Below are positions 43,289-52,467 of a stretch of 64,000 nucleotides of DNA, in pieces. The number at the start of each line of letters is the position of its first letter. Within the stretch, counting starts at the first letter, position 1. The notes beneath the pieces were generated by a model. It had not been told where the DNA came from and made no database searches. It was given only the letters and a program-made list of their open reading frames with translations. The position numbers and the translations under genes are program-made. This DNA comes from Sulfurovum sp. TSL1 (GTDB lineage: Bacteria > Campylobacterota > Campylobacteria > Campylobacterales > Sulfurovaceae), in NCBI RefSeq assembly GCF_019972135.1, contig NZ_BPFI01000001.1, forward strand, positions 169,106-233,105, written 5' to 3'.

Positions 43289-46200
43289 ATGAAGTATATT
43301 TTTTCCATGAAAATGGCTGTGTTTATGTTGTTTGCTTTCGGTGCGCTGATCGGTACTGCAACATTTATTGAAAATGATTATGGTACGCAAACGGCAAAAG
43401 CACTGATCTACAAAACACAATGGTTTGAAGTGTTTTTGGGCTATTTTATCGCTATACTCATCTACAATATCATCAAATATAAAAGCTACAAAACAAAACC
43501 TGCTGTTTTTCTTTTCCACTTCTCTTTCCTCGTTATCGCGATGGGTGCAGTTGTTACACGTTACATAGGCTATGAAGGTATCATGCACATACGTGAAGGT
43601 GAAGCAAGCCATACCATGGTTTCAGATGCTAAGGTACTACAACTCCATGCTACAGAGGGTGAGAAGAGCGCTACGCTTGAAAAAGAGCTTTACTTCTCGA
43701 CGATGACGGAGAATACGTTAACCGAGAGTTTAAATGTCGGAGATAAAAAAGTAACAGTCGAACTTCTCAAGTATATGCCAACAGCCCAAGAAAAAGCGGT
43801 ACCGTCTGAAAAAGGAAAAAAACTTTTAGAACTTAAGATCTCAACAGGTCAAAAAGGTGAGATCTACTATATCGCCAAAGGTGAAAGAAAGGATTTTGGC
43901 GGTTTTTATCTGGGATATGATATCGAACCTACGACCGATAAACCTACATTCCTTATCAAGGAAGATGGTGCAGGGTATAAAGTAGATTTTCCTTTTCTAC
44001 TGCAAACACTCAACATGAACGATAGAAGCTCTGGGGAATTAAAAGCAGGAGAAAATGAGTTTAAGAACAGAATGTTGTATAGATTCGGATCCAATGCGAT
44101 CGTTTTGAAAGATGTACATGAAAAAGCGATCGTGGAGTTGGAGTCTCACGATCTTAAAACGAAGAAAGGTCAAGCAGAGTACATACAATGGAAAGTCAGT
44201 GTAGGGGATAAAAGCAAGATCATTACCACACGCCCATATCAGGGGCAAATGGGAAAAATAAAGCAGATGGATCTCAATGGCGTACACATCGATATGCGTG
44301 TCGGGGCAAAACTGATCGACCTGCCGTTTTCCATCAAACTTGAAAACTTTGAGCTGGAACGTTATCCGGGTTCTATGACACCTGCATCATACTCCAGTGA
44401 CGTCGTACTGATAGACAAAGAACAGAATATCAATATGCCGTATAAAATCTATATGAACCATGTGCTTGACCATAGAAACTACCGTTTCTTCCAGTCTTCC
44501 TATGACCAGGATGAAAAAGGTACAGTACTCTCTGTGAACCACGATCCGGGAACTTTGCCTACCTACATCGGGTATATCCTGCTGACGATCGGAATGATAT
44601 GGTCACTCTTCGCACCTAGCGGAAGATTTCAAAAGCTACTTAAGGGAGCAAGAAAACTACAGACATCTGCAGCAGCAGTGGCTTATGTGGCACTGTTGGC
44701 ACTGAATCCGCAGAACTTGAATGCCGCAGCACCGACCGTTGATGATGAAATGCTAAAAACGATGAAGTCCTATGATGCTGATCATGCAAAGAATTTTGGG
44801 AAATTAGCAGTACAGGACCATCAGGGACGTATGAAACCTATGGATACGGTTGCCCATGATGTGATCGCTAAGATCACAGGAAGATCACTTCTTTTTGATC
44901 TGGAACCTACACAAATGCTGCTGGGAATGATCATGCAGCCGGACCTGTACCAGAATGTGCCGATGATCAAAGTCGGGCACAAAAAGATCGCGGTAACACT
45001 GGGGCTGCCTGAGGATACAAAATATGCAAGATTTACAGATTTCTTTTCAGAGGAAGATAACAGCTATAAGATCTTTTCAGCAGTGACAGAGGCCAGTCAA
45101 AAGAAGCCACTGGAAAAATCACAGTATGATAAAGAACTCATTAAGATAGATGAAAGGGTCAATGTTGCATTTATGGCATACCAGGGGTCACTCTTACGTA
45201 TTTTCCCAAAACCAGATGATGCCAATAACAAATGGATGGCACCTCTGGATGCGATCAAAGCATTTCCTAAAGAGCAGGCTGATGCTGTCAGAATGAGTAT
45301 TGCCGCCTATTTCCAAATGGTAGCACAGGGGCTTAAAACAGGTGATTGGTCAAGAGCAGATCTTGCACTTACAGGGATACGTCAGTATCAGGAAAAATAC
45401 GGATCTGCAGTGATACCGAGTAAAACACATATAGATATGGAGATCAAATACAATAAATTCGGTCTGTTTGGCAAGCTTGTGCCACTCTATCTTTTATTGG
45501 GTATCGTACTTCTGATCTTTGCATTTATCAATGTACTTAAACCTGCATTCTCTATGAAATGGATCATGCGTATAGCATTGGCCATTCTTATCGTCGGATT
45601 TTTTCTGCACATTGTGGGATTGGGTATCAGATGGTATATTTCAGGACATGCACCTTGGTCCAATGCCTATGAATCCATCGTATTCATAGCTGCATCTACT
45701 GTATTGGCAGGTATTATCCTGGCCAGACGTTCTCCTTTTGCTTTGGCAGGTACGGCAATCTTGGCAGGTGTGACGATGGGAGTAGCCCATATGAACTTCA
45801 TCAATCCGGAGATCACCAACCTTGTACCGGTGCTTAAGTCTTACTGGCTCATGATACATGTGGCAACCATTATCTCGGGTGACGGTTTCTTTGGATTGGG
45901 TTCTATCTTATCTCTTTTAGTTCTGATACTCTATATCATGCGGGGTAAGAATGGCAATGAAAATATAGACCGCTCGATCAAAGAGTTGACAAACCTTTCG
46001 GAAATGGGACTGATCATAGGTCTCTTCTTACTGACCATAGGTAACTTTCTTGGTGGTGTCTGGGCCAATGAAAGCTGGGGGCGTTACTGGGGCTGGGATC
46101 CTAAAGAGACTTGGGCAGCTGTGACGATACTCATCTATGCAACCGTCTTGCACTTAAGATTCATCCCGGCATTGAAGTCAAACTTCATCTATAATGTCAC

Positions 46201-46378
46201 TGCCACATGGGCATACTCTACAGTATTGATGACCTACTTTGGTGTAAACTATTATCTCTCAGGTCTACACTCTTATGCAGCCGGCGATCCGGTGCCTATT
46301 CCTATGTGGGTCTATTATGCCGTTGCAGGATTGTTTGTATTGACAGTTCTGGCTGCCAGAAATAGAAAGTTAAGCTAA
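43289..46378 (+). CDS. ccsBA: Fused ResB-CcsA cytochrome c synthetase (system II)
   Basis: 1029 residues. The N-terminal half is CcsB/ResB-like, with four membrane helices and a large periplasmic loop; the C-terminal half is CcsA with the tryptophan-rich haem loop WGRYWGWDPKETWA and His-bearing helices (in LMIHVATII). It moves haem out and attaches it to apocytochrome CxxCH. The single-chain form is typical of Campylobacterota. A long gap of soluble sequence links the two halves (about 460-720). It can serve the CxxCH protein at 8.9 kb. Confidence 0.95.
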   Translation: MKYIFSMKMAVFMLFAFGALIGTATFIENDYGTQTAKALIYKTQWFEVFLGYFIAILIYNIIKYKSYKTKPAVFLFHFSFLVIAMGAVVTRYIGYEGIMHIREGEASHTMVSDAKVLQLHATEGEKSATLEKELYFSTMTENTLTESLNVGDKKVTVELLKYMPTAQEKAVPSEKGKKLLELKISTGQKGEIYYIAKGERKDFGGFYLGYDIEPTTDKPTFLIKEDGAGYKVDFPFLLQTLNMNDRSSGELKAGENEFKNRMLYRFGSNAIVLKDVHEKAIVELESHDLKTKKGQAEYIQWKVSVGDKSKIITTRPYQGQMGKIKQMDLNGVHIDMRVGAKLIDLPFSIKLENFELERYPGSMTPASYSSDVVLIDKEQNINMPYKIYMNHVLDHRNYRFFQSSYDQDEKGTVLSVNHDPGTLPTYIGYILLTIGMIWSLFAPSGRFQKLLKGARKLQTSAAAVAYVALLALNPQNLNAAAPTVDDEMLKTMKSYDADHAKNFGKLAVQDHQGRMKPMDTVAHDVIAKITGRSLLFDLEPTQMLLGMIMQPDLYQNVPMIKVGHKKIAVTLGLPEDTKYARFTDFFSEEDNSYKIFSAVTEASQKKPLEKSQYDKELIKIDERVNVAFMAYQGSLLRIFPKPDDANNKWMAPLDAIKAFPKEQADAVRMSIAAYFQMVAQGLKTGDWSRADLALTGIRQYQEKYGSAVIPSKTHIDMEIKYNKFGLFGKLVPLYLLLGIVLLIFAFINVLKPAFSMKWIMRIALAILIVGFFLHIVGLGIRWYISGHAPWSNAYESIVFIAASTVLAGIILARRSPFALAGTAILAGVTMGVAHMNFINPEITNLVPVLKSYWLMIHVATIISGDGFFGLGSILSLLVLILYIMRGKNGNENIDRSIKELTNLSEMGLIIGLFLLTIGNFLGGVWANESWGRYWGWDPKETWAAVTILIYATVLHLRFIPALKSNFIYNVTATWAYSTVLMTYFGVNYYLSGLHSYAAGDPVPIPMWVYYAVAGLFVLTVLAARNRKLS

Positions 46379-46381
46379 CTT

Positions 46382-46798
46382 CTAGCCATATAATGTCACT
46401 ACGATACGGCGGCTCCCGCCGTGATCTCTGTGTTCTCCAAGATAGATCCCCTGCCACGTACCAAGATTCATTCTGCCATTTGTGATAGGGATGGTCAATG
46501 CACTTCCAAGCATGGAAGCTTTGATGTGTGCAGGCATATCATCTGCACCTTCGTACGTGTGGATATAGTAGGGCTTGTCATCAGCAATGTCAGTATAAAA
46601 GTTTTCCATATCCTCACGTACAGTCGGATCGGCATTCTCATTGATGCTCAGAGATGCACTGGTGTGTTGGATAAAAAGGTGTAAAAGTCCGGTCTCAACA
46701 GAGGGCATGGAAAGCAGTGCTTTTTCTATCTCATAGGTAATGAGGTGAAAACCTCTGGACTTTGGTGATAGTGTGATCGTCTCTTGATATACAGCCAT
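46382..46798 (-). CDS. YjbQ/UPF0047 family protein (secondary thiamine-phosphate synthase enzyme)
   Basis: 138 residues with [23 protein letters not shown] and [23 protein letters not shown], the family signatures. E. coli YjbQ has weak thiamine phosphate synthase activity; the true role is uncertain. It converges on ccsBA with a 3-base gap. Confidence 0.9.
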   Translation of the reverse strand: MAVYQETITLSPKSRGFHLITYEIEKALLSMPSVETGLLHLFIQHTSASLSINENADPTVREDMENFYTDIADDKPYYIHTYEGADDMPAHIKASMLGSALTIPITNGRMNLGTWQGIYLGEHRDHGGSRRIVVTLYG

Positions 46799-46894
46799 AG
46801 TGAAGTATACACTATTTCACTCTTTTTTTATACTTATCCCATGCGATGAAGGCATTGACTGATACTTTTCAGAGAATTTTCTTCTTCTTTGTAT

Positions 46895-46900
46895 TATAAT
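46895..46900 (+). promoter_or_regulatory. Candidate -10 element of mscL
   Basis: TATAAT lies 31 bases before the mscL ATG. Downstream AAAAGGA provides its SD. Confidence 0.35.
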
Positions 46901-46930
46901 TTATGATCTTATTACATAAAAAGGACAAAC

Positions 46931-47362
46931 ATGTTAGAAGAGTTTAAAAAGTTTCTGATCAATGGAAATATGGTAGATATGGCAGTGGGCTTTATCTTTG
47001 GTGGGGCTTTTGCGACAGTGGTGAAGTCAATGGTAGCTAATGTAGTGATGCCTCCGGTCGGACTGCTTATGGGACGGGTGGATTTTTCCCAACTCTTTAT
47101 TGCACTTGACGGGAACACTTATGAAAGCATGGCTGCATTGGATAAAGCAGGTGCACCGGCTATCAAATACGGTATGTTCATCAACGATGTGATCTCATTT
47201 GTGATCCTGGGATTGGTTGTATTTATGTTCATCAAAGCGTATAACAGACTCAAAGAGCCTGAAGTGTCTAAGTCCCCTACAACAAAAGTATGTAGTGAAT
47301 GTGCTGAGACTATCCCGGTTGCGGCTAAAAAATGCGGACACTGCGGGAATACGGACGTTTAA
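46931..47362 (+). CDS. mscL: Large-conductance mechanosensitive channel with C-terminal zinc ribbon
   Basis: 143 residues. Residues 1-103 are MscL: FKKFLINGNMVDMAVGFIFGGAFATVV and the second helix FVILGLVVFMFIKAYNRL. The usual helical bundle at the C-terminus is replaced by a short linker and CSECAETIPVAAKKCGHCG, a four-Cys zinc ribbon. It releases osmolytes on hypo-osmotic shock. The ribbon may assemble or regulate the pentamer. AAAAGGA precedes the ATG. Confidence 0.93.
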   Translation: MLEEFKKFLINGNMVDMAVGFIFGGAFATVVKSMVANVVMPPVGLLMGRVDFSQLFIALDGNTYESMAALDKAGAPAIKYGMFINDVISFVILGLVVFMFIKAYNRLKEPEVSKSPTTKVCSECAETIPVAAKKCGHCGNTDV

Positions 47363-47370
47363 TGTATATT

Positions 47371-47403
47371 TCATAAGGGCAAGACAATGCCTTGTCTTTA
47401 TGA
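47371..47403 (+). terminator. Hairpin after mscL
   Basis: TCATAAGGGCAAG (47371-47383) faces CTTGTCTTTATGA (47391-47403) over a 7-base loop; all 13 positions pair if two G-U are allowed. It lies 8 bases after the stop. Confidence 0.55.
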
Positions 47404-47621
47404 TTCTGAACTTAAGCATAAAATGCTGATCTCTAACATAATCTCCACTACTTCAAGTAAGTATGCCGTTTGATACTTCTAATATATTGTTATTTGCATG
47501 AGGTTTTAGGTCTACGTTGACATATTTTGATAATTTTAATGTATACTCTATTTATGCATAATTTTTTATTATGAAATCACTTACATCATTGCCGATATCA
47601 CATATGCCAAAGGATCATGAC

Positions 47622-49169
47622 ATGTCTACTTATCCAAATCAAGCTCAATATGAACAGTTGAAACAGTATTTGGATGACTCCAAAGTTGATACTGTCAATA
47701 TTGAATATCAACAGTTTCTTGATGCGGGGAGCAAACTCTATCTTATTATTCTTGGAAATATCATTATTGGTTTGCTCGCACTGGTTTTACTATGGAGTGA
47801 TGTACCAGGTATCATACTCACAGGATGGATAGTGCTACTTTGTATTTCTATTTTGATGAGAATTCTGCTGTTGTTGAATTATCAAAAAATAGAGATGGGG
47901 ACATTAGGCCGTTGGAAAGGCTATTTCATTACTTCATCTTTTTTCTCCGGTGTCATTTGGGGTATTGGGGGGCTTTTAATTGAAATATATATGGAGGAGA
48001 TGCATCACGGGCTTGAAGTGTTCATTCTCGGTGGAATGGCAGTTGCTGCTATTCCTTCAAACACGCCAATACGCTGGAACTACCCGGCATTTATTGTACC
48101 GATGCTTTCTATAGTGACCATTTATTTCTTTTTACAAAACGATATCTCCCACTTTCTCCTGGCTATAATGACTATTTCCTTCATGATAATTATGAGTATT
48201 TTTTCAGTGAATTTCAGACAACTTCAGTTTGATAAGGATATCTTGATCTCATTAGCTAAACAGGCTCTGGATCAATTGTATAGTTCTGAACAACGTTTGA
48301 AAGACATAGCATCCAGTATGGGGGAAGGGTTGTTTGTTGTGGATGGTAATGGAAAATTGCGTATGCTGAATCCGGCAGGGGAACGACTGTTGGGGTGGAG
48401 TTTTGATGAATTGAAAAAGGTAGATATGCATCATGAAATTCACCATCATGTAGCAGACACATCTAATGATTGTCTTGTTAAAAAAGCGTATCTATATGGG
48501 GAATCCTGTCATTCGGATGAGGACTTTTTTAAACGTAAGAACGGTGAGATATTTCCTGTTTCCTTGACAGCTACTCCTATTCTTACTGAAGAGGGAAGAA
48601 GTGGAGCGGTCATTGTTTTTAGAGATATTACGGTGCAAAAAAAGATGCAAGAAGAGTTGACTTCTTTGGCACTTCATGATGCGTTGACAGGATTGTATAA
48701 TCGTGGAAGCTTTGATGAAAAATTGGAAAATGAACTCAAACGTTCTCAACGTTATCATAGAAATATATCTCTGATGATGCTTGATATAGATTTTTTCAAA
48801 AAAGTTAACGATACCTACGGTCATCAGGCCGGTGATGAAATATTGAAAAGTGTTGCAGAAATTATCTCGGATTCAGTACGAAACAGTGATTACACTGCAC
48901 GCTATGGTGGTGAAGAGTTTGTTGTGATATTGCCTGAGACCGCAGCAGAGGAAGCCATTGAATTGGCTGAAAGAATACGAATGATCATCAAAGAAAAAGA
49001 GTTTAAAGTATCTGAAAACGATACGATCCATTTAACGATAAGTATAGGCATAGGAAGTGGTTTACAAGGGATATCAGCAGAGCATTTAATCAAGGCTGCG
49101 GACACTGCGGTATATGAGGCAAAAGAGCATGGACGTAATCAAGTGAGATATAGTGAAATAGTTAAATAA
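47622..49169 (+). CDS. Membrane PAS-GGDEF diguanylate cyclase
   Basis: 515 residues from the ATG at 47622, seven bases after AAAGGA (47609-47614); an ATG at 47571 is in frame but lacks an SD. About six N-terminal membrane helices (residues about 35-195) are followed by a PAS domain (about 220-340) and a GGDEF domain with GGEEF (ARYGGEEFVVIL) and an upstream RxxD site (RNSD). It should make c-di-GMP. The membrane sensor resembles a MASE-like domain; its signal is unknown. Confidence 0.9.
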   Translation: MSTYPNQAQYEQLKQYLDDSKVDTVNIEYQQFLDAGSKLYLIILGNIIIGLLALVLLWSDVPGIILTGWIVLLCISILMRILLLLNYQKIEMGTLGRWKGYFITSSFFSGVIWGIGGLLIEIYMEEMHHGLEVFILGGMAVAAIPSNTPIRWNYPAFIVPMLSIVTIYFFLQNDISHFLLAIMTISFMIIMSIFSVNFRQLQFDKDILISLAKQALDQLYSSEQRLKDIASSMGEGLFVVDGNGKLRMLNPAGERLLGWSFDELKKVDMHHEIHHHVADTSNDCLVKKAYLYGESCHSDEDFFKRKNGEIFPVSLTATPILTEEGRSGAVIVFRDITVQKKMQEELTSLALHDALTGLYNRGSFDEKLENELKRSQRYHRNISLMMLDIDFFKKVNDTYGHQAGDEILKSVAEIISDSVRNSDYTARYGGEEFVVILPETAAEEAIELAERIRMIIKEKEFKVSENDTIHLTISIGIGSGLQGISAEHLIKAADTAVYEAKEHGRNQVRYSEIVK

Positions 49170-49268
49170 TTCAAAGGATATTACTATTTGATGGGCTCAA
49201 TATGACATAAAAATGACCAAACTCTATTATATAAAATATTAAACTGTTTTAGTTAGATGCCAAAAGTT

Positions 49269-49521
49269 ATGAATAAAAAACTATTATTTATGATAAGCCG
49301 TAAAACATCTATTCTTCTTTCAACGGGAAATAATTGTGATTGTTTTTATTTCAGCTATGCTTATATCCATCAGGAAAAAATGTATAATCAAAAATATATA
49401 TGGTAATCAGTTTCTATCCGCTAAATGTACCTTAGATATTTCTATACAAATAGAAAGAATCAAAGCACTTATAACAAAGATATATAGTGAATGTGCTCAA
49501 GTTTTAATGAAAAACCTATAA
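49269..49521 (+). pseudogene. Frameshifted relic of a membrane sensor-type gene
   Basis: ATG at 49269 opens MNKKLLFMISRKTSILLSTG, then the frame is lost. Removing one A near 49332 joins this to IIVIVFISAMLISIRKK and on to QVLMKNL at 49521. The joined product would have a textbook N-terminal membrane helix and basic flank, like a chemoreceptor or sensor kinase start, but stops after about 83 residues. It sits 99 bases after the diguanylate cyclase stop, with no SD. Confidence 0.55.
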
Positions 49522-49544
49522 AGTTATATATCTTTTATAAGGTT
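49513..49544. terminator. A/T-rich hairpin before DUF3050
   Basis: AACC-TATAAA (49513-49522) pairs with TTTATA-AGGTT (ending 49544) with one bulged base. It lies between the relic and the convergent DUF3050 gene. Confidence 0.4.
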
Positions 49545-49550
49545 TATATT

Positions 49551-50342
49551 TTAGGCTGATTGCTTTTTACTCTCTTCGATCGCCAGTAAAACACCATCCC
49601 AAAACTTTATTCTGGCTTTGATGGCAAGGAGTGCAGCTTCTTCGGCTTCTGCAATTTTTTCTTCATCTCCTTCACATAACAGGTCCAGCATACGTAAAGA
49701 CATGGGTCCGTGATGATCTCCGTCAAGTTCTATATGACGATCCAGATAATAGTGAAATACTGCTGCTTCTTCTCGTGAAATTTGCATTTTATCAAGCAGT
49801 GCACGGAACATTTCGGGGATAATATGTTCTCTACCCAAAGCAAAGGCCGCAGCGATCACATGAGGTTTATCGCTGTGGATGAAGTCAAATGTTGTTTCCA
49901 TGAATGTTTTGGCAGGAGAGGGTATTTCAATGGTGTTTAGTGCAGTTTCCAAAGAGTCTGATGTGACTTTGTCTATAAACGCGTTAATACGTGCACTGCT
50001 TCCTTTTTTTACCTCTTCCATGGCCGATCTGTAAAGATTAAAATGACTGGTGTAAGTGGGGGTGCCATCTTCTAAAGGTATACCCTCATCTGATTCTTCT
50101 TCGAGCACAATGTCATTGATAAAACGCTGTACCTGTGCATCACCTTGAGGAAGCCATGGTGTGCGTGCCGGTGCAATCTCGTTTTGCAGGTATTTAACCA
50201 AGGACATAAAATCCCAAACCGAATAGATATGATGTTGCATGAAGATCGTGAGATCATCCATATCTGTAACTGCTGCATACACCGGGTGGGTGGCAAGCTC
50301 TTTTCTTAGGCGTTTTACATTGTCAAGTGGGAAAGTTGTCAT
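49551..50342 (-). CDS. DUF3050 protein, haem-oxygenase-like fold with probable diiron site
   Basis: 263 residues of helical sequence. His203, Asp207 and His210 (DRHIELDGDHHG) follow the H-x3-D-x2-H spacing of haem-oxygenase-like diiron oxidases; Glu172 and Glu177 (GREHIIPEMF) and His37-His38 (MQHHIY) could supply the rest. I infer an iron- or metal-dependent oxidase or oxygenase of unknown substrate. It is a single gene with a weak SD (AAGAG). Confidence 0.75.
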   Translation of the reverse strand: MTTFPLDNVKRLRKELATHPVYAAVTDMDDLTIFMQHHIYSVWDFMSLVKYLQNEIAPARTPWLPQGDAQVQRFINDIVLEEESDEGIPLEDGTPTYTSHFNLYRSAMEEVKKGSSARINAFIDKVTSDSLETALNTIEIPSPAKTFMETTFDFIHSDKPHVIAAAFALGREHIIPEMFRALLDKMQISREEAAVFHYYLDRHIELDGDHHGPMSLRMLDLLCEGDEEKIAEAEEAALLAIKARIKFWDGVLLAIEESKKQSA

Positions 50343-50401
50343 AGGTTATACTCTTTGTTTTTTTCTTAAAAGTAGTCTAACCAAAATATATAAATTTTGC
50401 T

Positions 50402-50452
50402 AGTCTTATCCCAAAGTCACAGCATACGTGAAGGATATGCTACTTTAAGACT
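50402..50452. other. 51-base nested stem-loop between tcdA and DUF3050
   Basis: AGTCTTA (50402-50408) pairs with TAAGACT (50446-50452); inside it AAGT (50414-50417) faces ACTT (50442-50445) and AGCATA (50421-50426) pairs with TATGCT (50436-50441). It starts 60 bases before the DUF3050 start and ends seven bases from the tcdA stop. It could end tcdA transcripts, or be a leader or repeat element. Confidence 0.5.
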
Positions 50453-50458
50453 CGAAAA

Positions 50459-51094
50459 TTACTTAATGATCCTTTTTATCGCTTCAGAGCAAACGGTCAG
50501 ACCGACAGCCCCAGTAACAGCTACACACGAACCTTTCTCTTTACACTTATCTTCTTCGGGAGAAAATACGACAGTAAAGTTTCGGTCAAATTTGACTTTT
50601 TTGAGTTCGTTGCGTATTTTTCTTGCAAGTGCATCACCATGGGTTTTCCAAATGGAAGTGACTTCGATCTTGTTGGTATCGTAACGTTTGGCTGAACCCA
50701 GTGCCATGATGAGCTTTTTGTAACATTTTTTGGCTACTTCTATCTTGACCTTGGTCGTATCTGCAGCATCTATGACAATGTCATAAGGTTCAAAATCAAA
50801 TTCTTTGACCCAGGCTACGGTCATATGTTGATGGATGGTCTTGATACCGGGGTAGAGATCTTTCAAGCGGTCCACTTTTATCATTCCTACAGCTTCTGAG
50901 CCTATCTGTCTGTTCTGGTTGGTCTCATCATAGACATCATAGTCCAAGATCGTAATGTCACTGACACCTGAACGGTAGAGACAGTCAAGTGCATAAGAAC
51001 CTACACCGCCAACACCCAGAATAAGGATCTTTGCTTCTTGTAACTTTTCAAAGTCCTCATCTCCAAAGAGCATACGGCAACGTTGGAATCTCAT
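50459..51094 (-). CDS. tcdA: tRNA threonylcarbamoyladenosine dehydratase (ThiF/E1 superfamily)
   Basis: 211 residues. The E1-like nucleotide site ILGVGGVGSYALDCLYRSG and LDYDVYDETNQNRQIG match TcdA/CsdL, which cyclises t6A to ct6A in tRNA. It is shorter than E. coli TcdA (268) at the C-terminus. The ATG at 51094 overlaps the surE stop by 4 bases (ATGA). Confidence 0.88.
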   Translation of the reverse strand: MRFQRCRMLFGDEDFEKLQEAKILILGVGGVGSYALDCLYRSGVSDITILDYDVYDETNQNRQIGSEAVGMIKVDRLKDLYPGIKTIHQHMTVAWVKEFDFEPYDIVIDAADTTKVKIEVAKKCYKKLIMALGSAKRYDTNKIEVTSIWKTHGDALARKIRNELKKVKFDRNFTVVFSPEEDKCKEKGSCVAVTGAVGLTVCSEAIKRIIK

Positions 51095-51870
51095 AGCCAC
51101 GCATCCAAAGAATGGATATCGTCATAGCTTGTCATGTCCAGTTGTACAGGCGTGATAGAAACATACCCATCGTTGATCGCTTCAAAATCCGTGACATGAC
51201 CTTGTGTTTCCATCCAGCCTAAAGCAGGCAGACCTATCCAGTAGTACTCTTTACCCCGTGGGTTATGATGCACTTCGGCATGATGTGTATAGAGACGGTT
51301 TCCTGCACGTGTCACTTTGAAACCTTTACATTCGGAGCTTGGGATAGAGGGAATGTTGACATTTAAAAATCTGCGAGAAGGCAGGGGAAACTCATCGGCA
51401 AATATTTTTTTAACAAGGGTGACAATACTCTCTTTTGCAAGCTCATACCCAAGTTCATTAATGCTTGCACCACGATCTCTGTAGACCTGTGAGACGGCAA
51501 TCGCAGGAATACCTTGAAGTACGGCTTCCATTGCACCGGATGCTGTACCGGAGTATGTAATGTCTTCACCCATATTTGCACCTATATTGATACCTGAGAT
51601 GACTATATCAGGCCGTTTCTCTTTCGTAAAAACCTTATTGAGTGCGAGAAACACACAGTCCGTAGGTGTCCCGTCATCCAGCTTGTAAAAATCCTCTTCG
51701 ATCTCTACAAAATTGAGAGGTCTGGTCAATGTCAGTGAGTGTCCGCATGCTGATTTCTCTGTGGTGGGTGCTACAACGATGACATGACCCAAAGGTTTGA
51801 GTGCTTCAACCAGTGCCAAAAGTCCTTCAGATTCGAATCCGTCATCATTGGTGACTAATATTTGTTTCAT
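51091..51870 (-). CDS. surE: 5'/3'-nucleotidase SurE
   Basis: 259 residues. Metal ligands lie in ILVTNDDGFESEGLLAL and VISGINIGANMGEDITYSGTASGAMEA; both are SurE hallmarks. It removes phosphate from nucleoside monophosphates. It is cotranscribed with tcdA by a 4-base overlap. Confidence 0.95.
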   Translation of the reverse strand: MKQILVTNDDGFESEGLLALVEALKPLGHVIVVAPTTEKSACGHSLTLTRPLNFVEIEEDFYKLDDGTPTDCVFLALNKVFTKEKRPDIVISGINIGANMGEDITYSGTASGAMEAVLQGIPAIAVSQVYRDRGASINELGYELAKESIVTLVKKIFADEFPLPSRRFLNVNIPSIPSSECKGFKVTRAGNRLYTHHAEVHHNPRGKEYYWIGLPALGWMETQGHVTDFEAINDGYVSITPVQLDMTSYDDIHSLDAWL

Positions 51871-51917
51871 ACTACATACTTTATTGGATTATTTTACCGC
51901 TATTATAACCTTTTTGG

Positions 51918-51923
51918 TATAAT
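51918..51923 (+). promoter_or_regulatory. Candidate -10 element of greA
   Basis: TATAAT preceded by TTTTTGG lies 44 bases before the greA GTG and divergent to surE. Confidence 0.4.
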
Positions 51924-51966
51924 ACCTACAATTATAAATCAATTCATGATAAAAAAAGGACCATGC

Positions 51967-52455
51967 GTGCAAAAAGAGCCGATGTTAAAAGTAACGTACA
52001 ACAAACTTTCAGAAGAACTTGAACAGTTGAAATCTGTAGAGAGAGGCACTATAGCCAAAGTGATAGATGAAGCAAGAGAACTCGGTGATCTTAAGGAAAA
52101 TGCGGAGTATCATGCTGCCAAAGACAAACAAGGTTTGATGGAAGCACGTATTGCAGAACTCACAGATATCGTAGGCCGTGCACAGGTTGTTGATCCTTCT
52201 ACATTAGCTCATACCAGAGTGAGTTTTGGATCAACCGTAGAATTGACAGATCAAGATACAGGTGAAGAGATACACTATACTATAGTGGGGGGTACAGAAT
52301 CAAACCCTGCTAAAGGCTTGATCTCTTTTCAGTCTCCTATGGCTCGTGCACTGATAGGAAAAGAGGAGGGGGATGAAGTTTCTCTTGTACTTCCTAGCGG
52401 TAAAAAAACATATGATATCGAAGAGATCTCTTATAAAGAGATCAACCTTGATTAA
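51967..52455 (+). CDS. greA: Transcription elongation factor GreA
   Basis: 162 residues. The N-terminal coiled coil has the acidic tip with RELGDLKENAEYHAAKDKQG, and the C-terminal FKBP-like domain ends PSGKKTYDIEEISY. It rescues backtracked RNA polymerase. The start is GTG at 51967, six bases after AAAGGA; an out-of-frame ATG at 51963 lies between them. Confidence 0.93.
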   Translation: MQKEPMLKVTYNKLSEELEQLKSVERGTIAKVIDEARELGDLKENAEYHAAKDKQGLMEARIAELTDIVGRAQVVDPSTLAHTRVSFGSTVELTDQDTGEEIHYTIVGGTESNPAKGLISFQSPMARALIGKEEGDEVSLVLPSGKKTYDIEEISYKEINLD

Positions 52456-52467
52456 GAAGGTAGAGAT

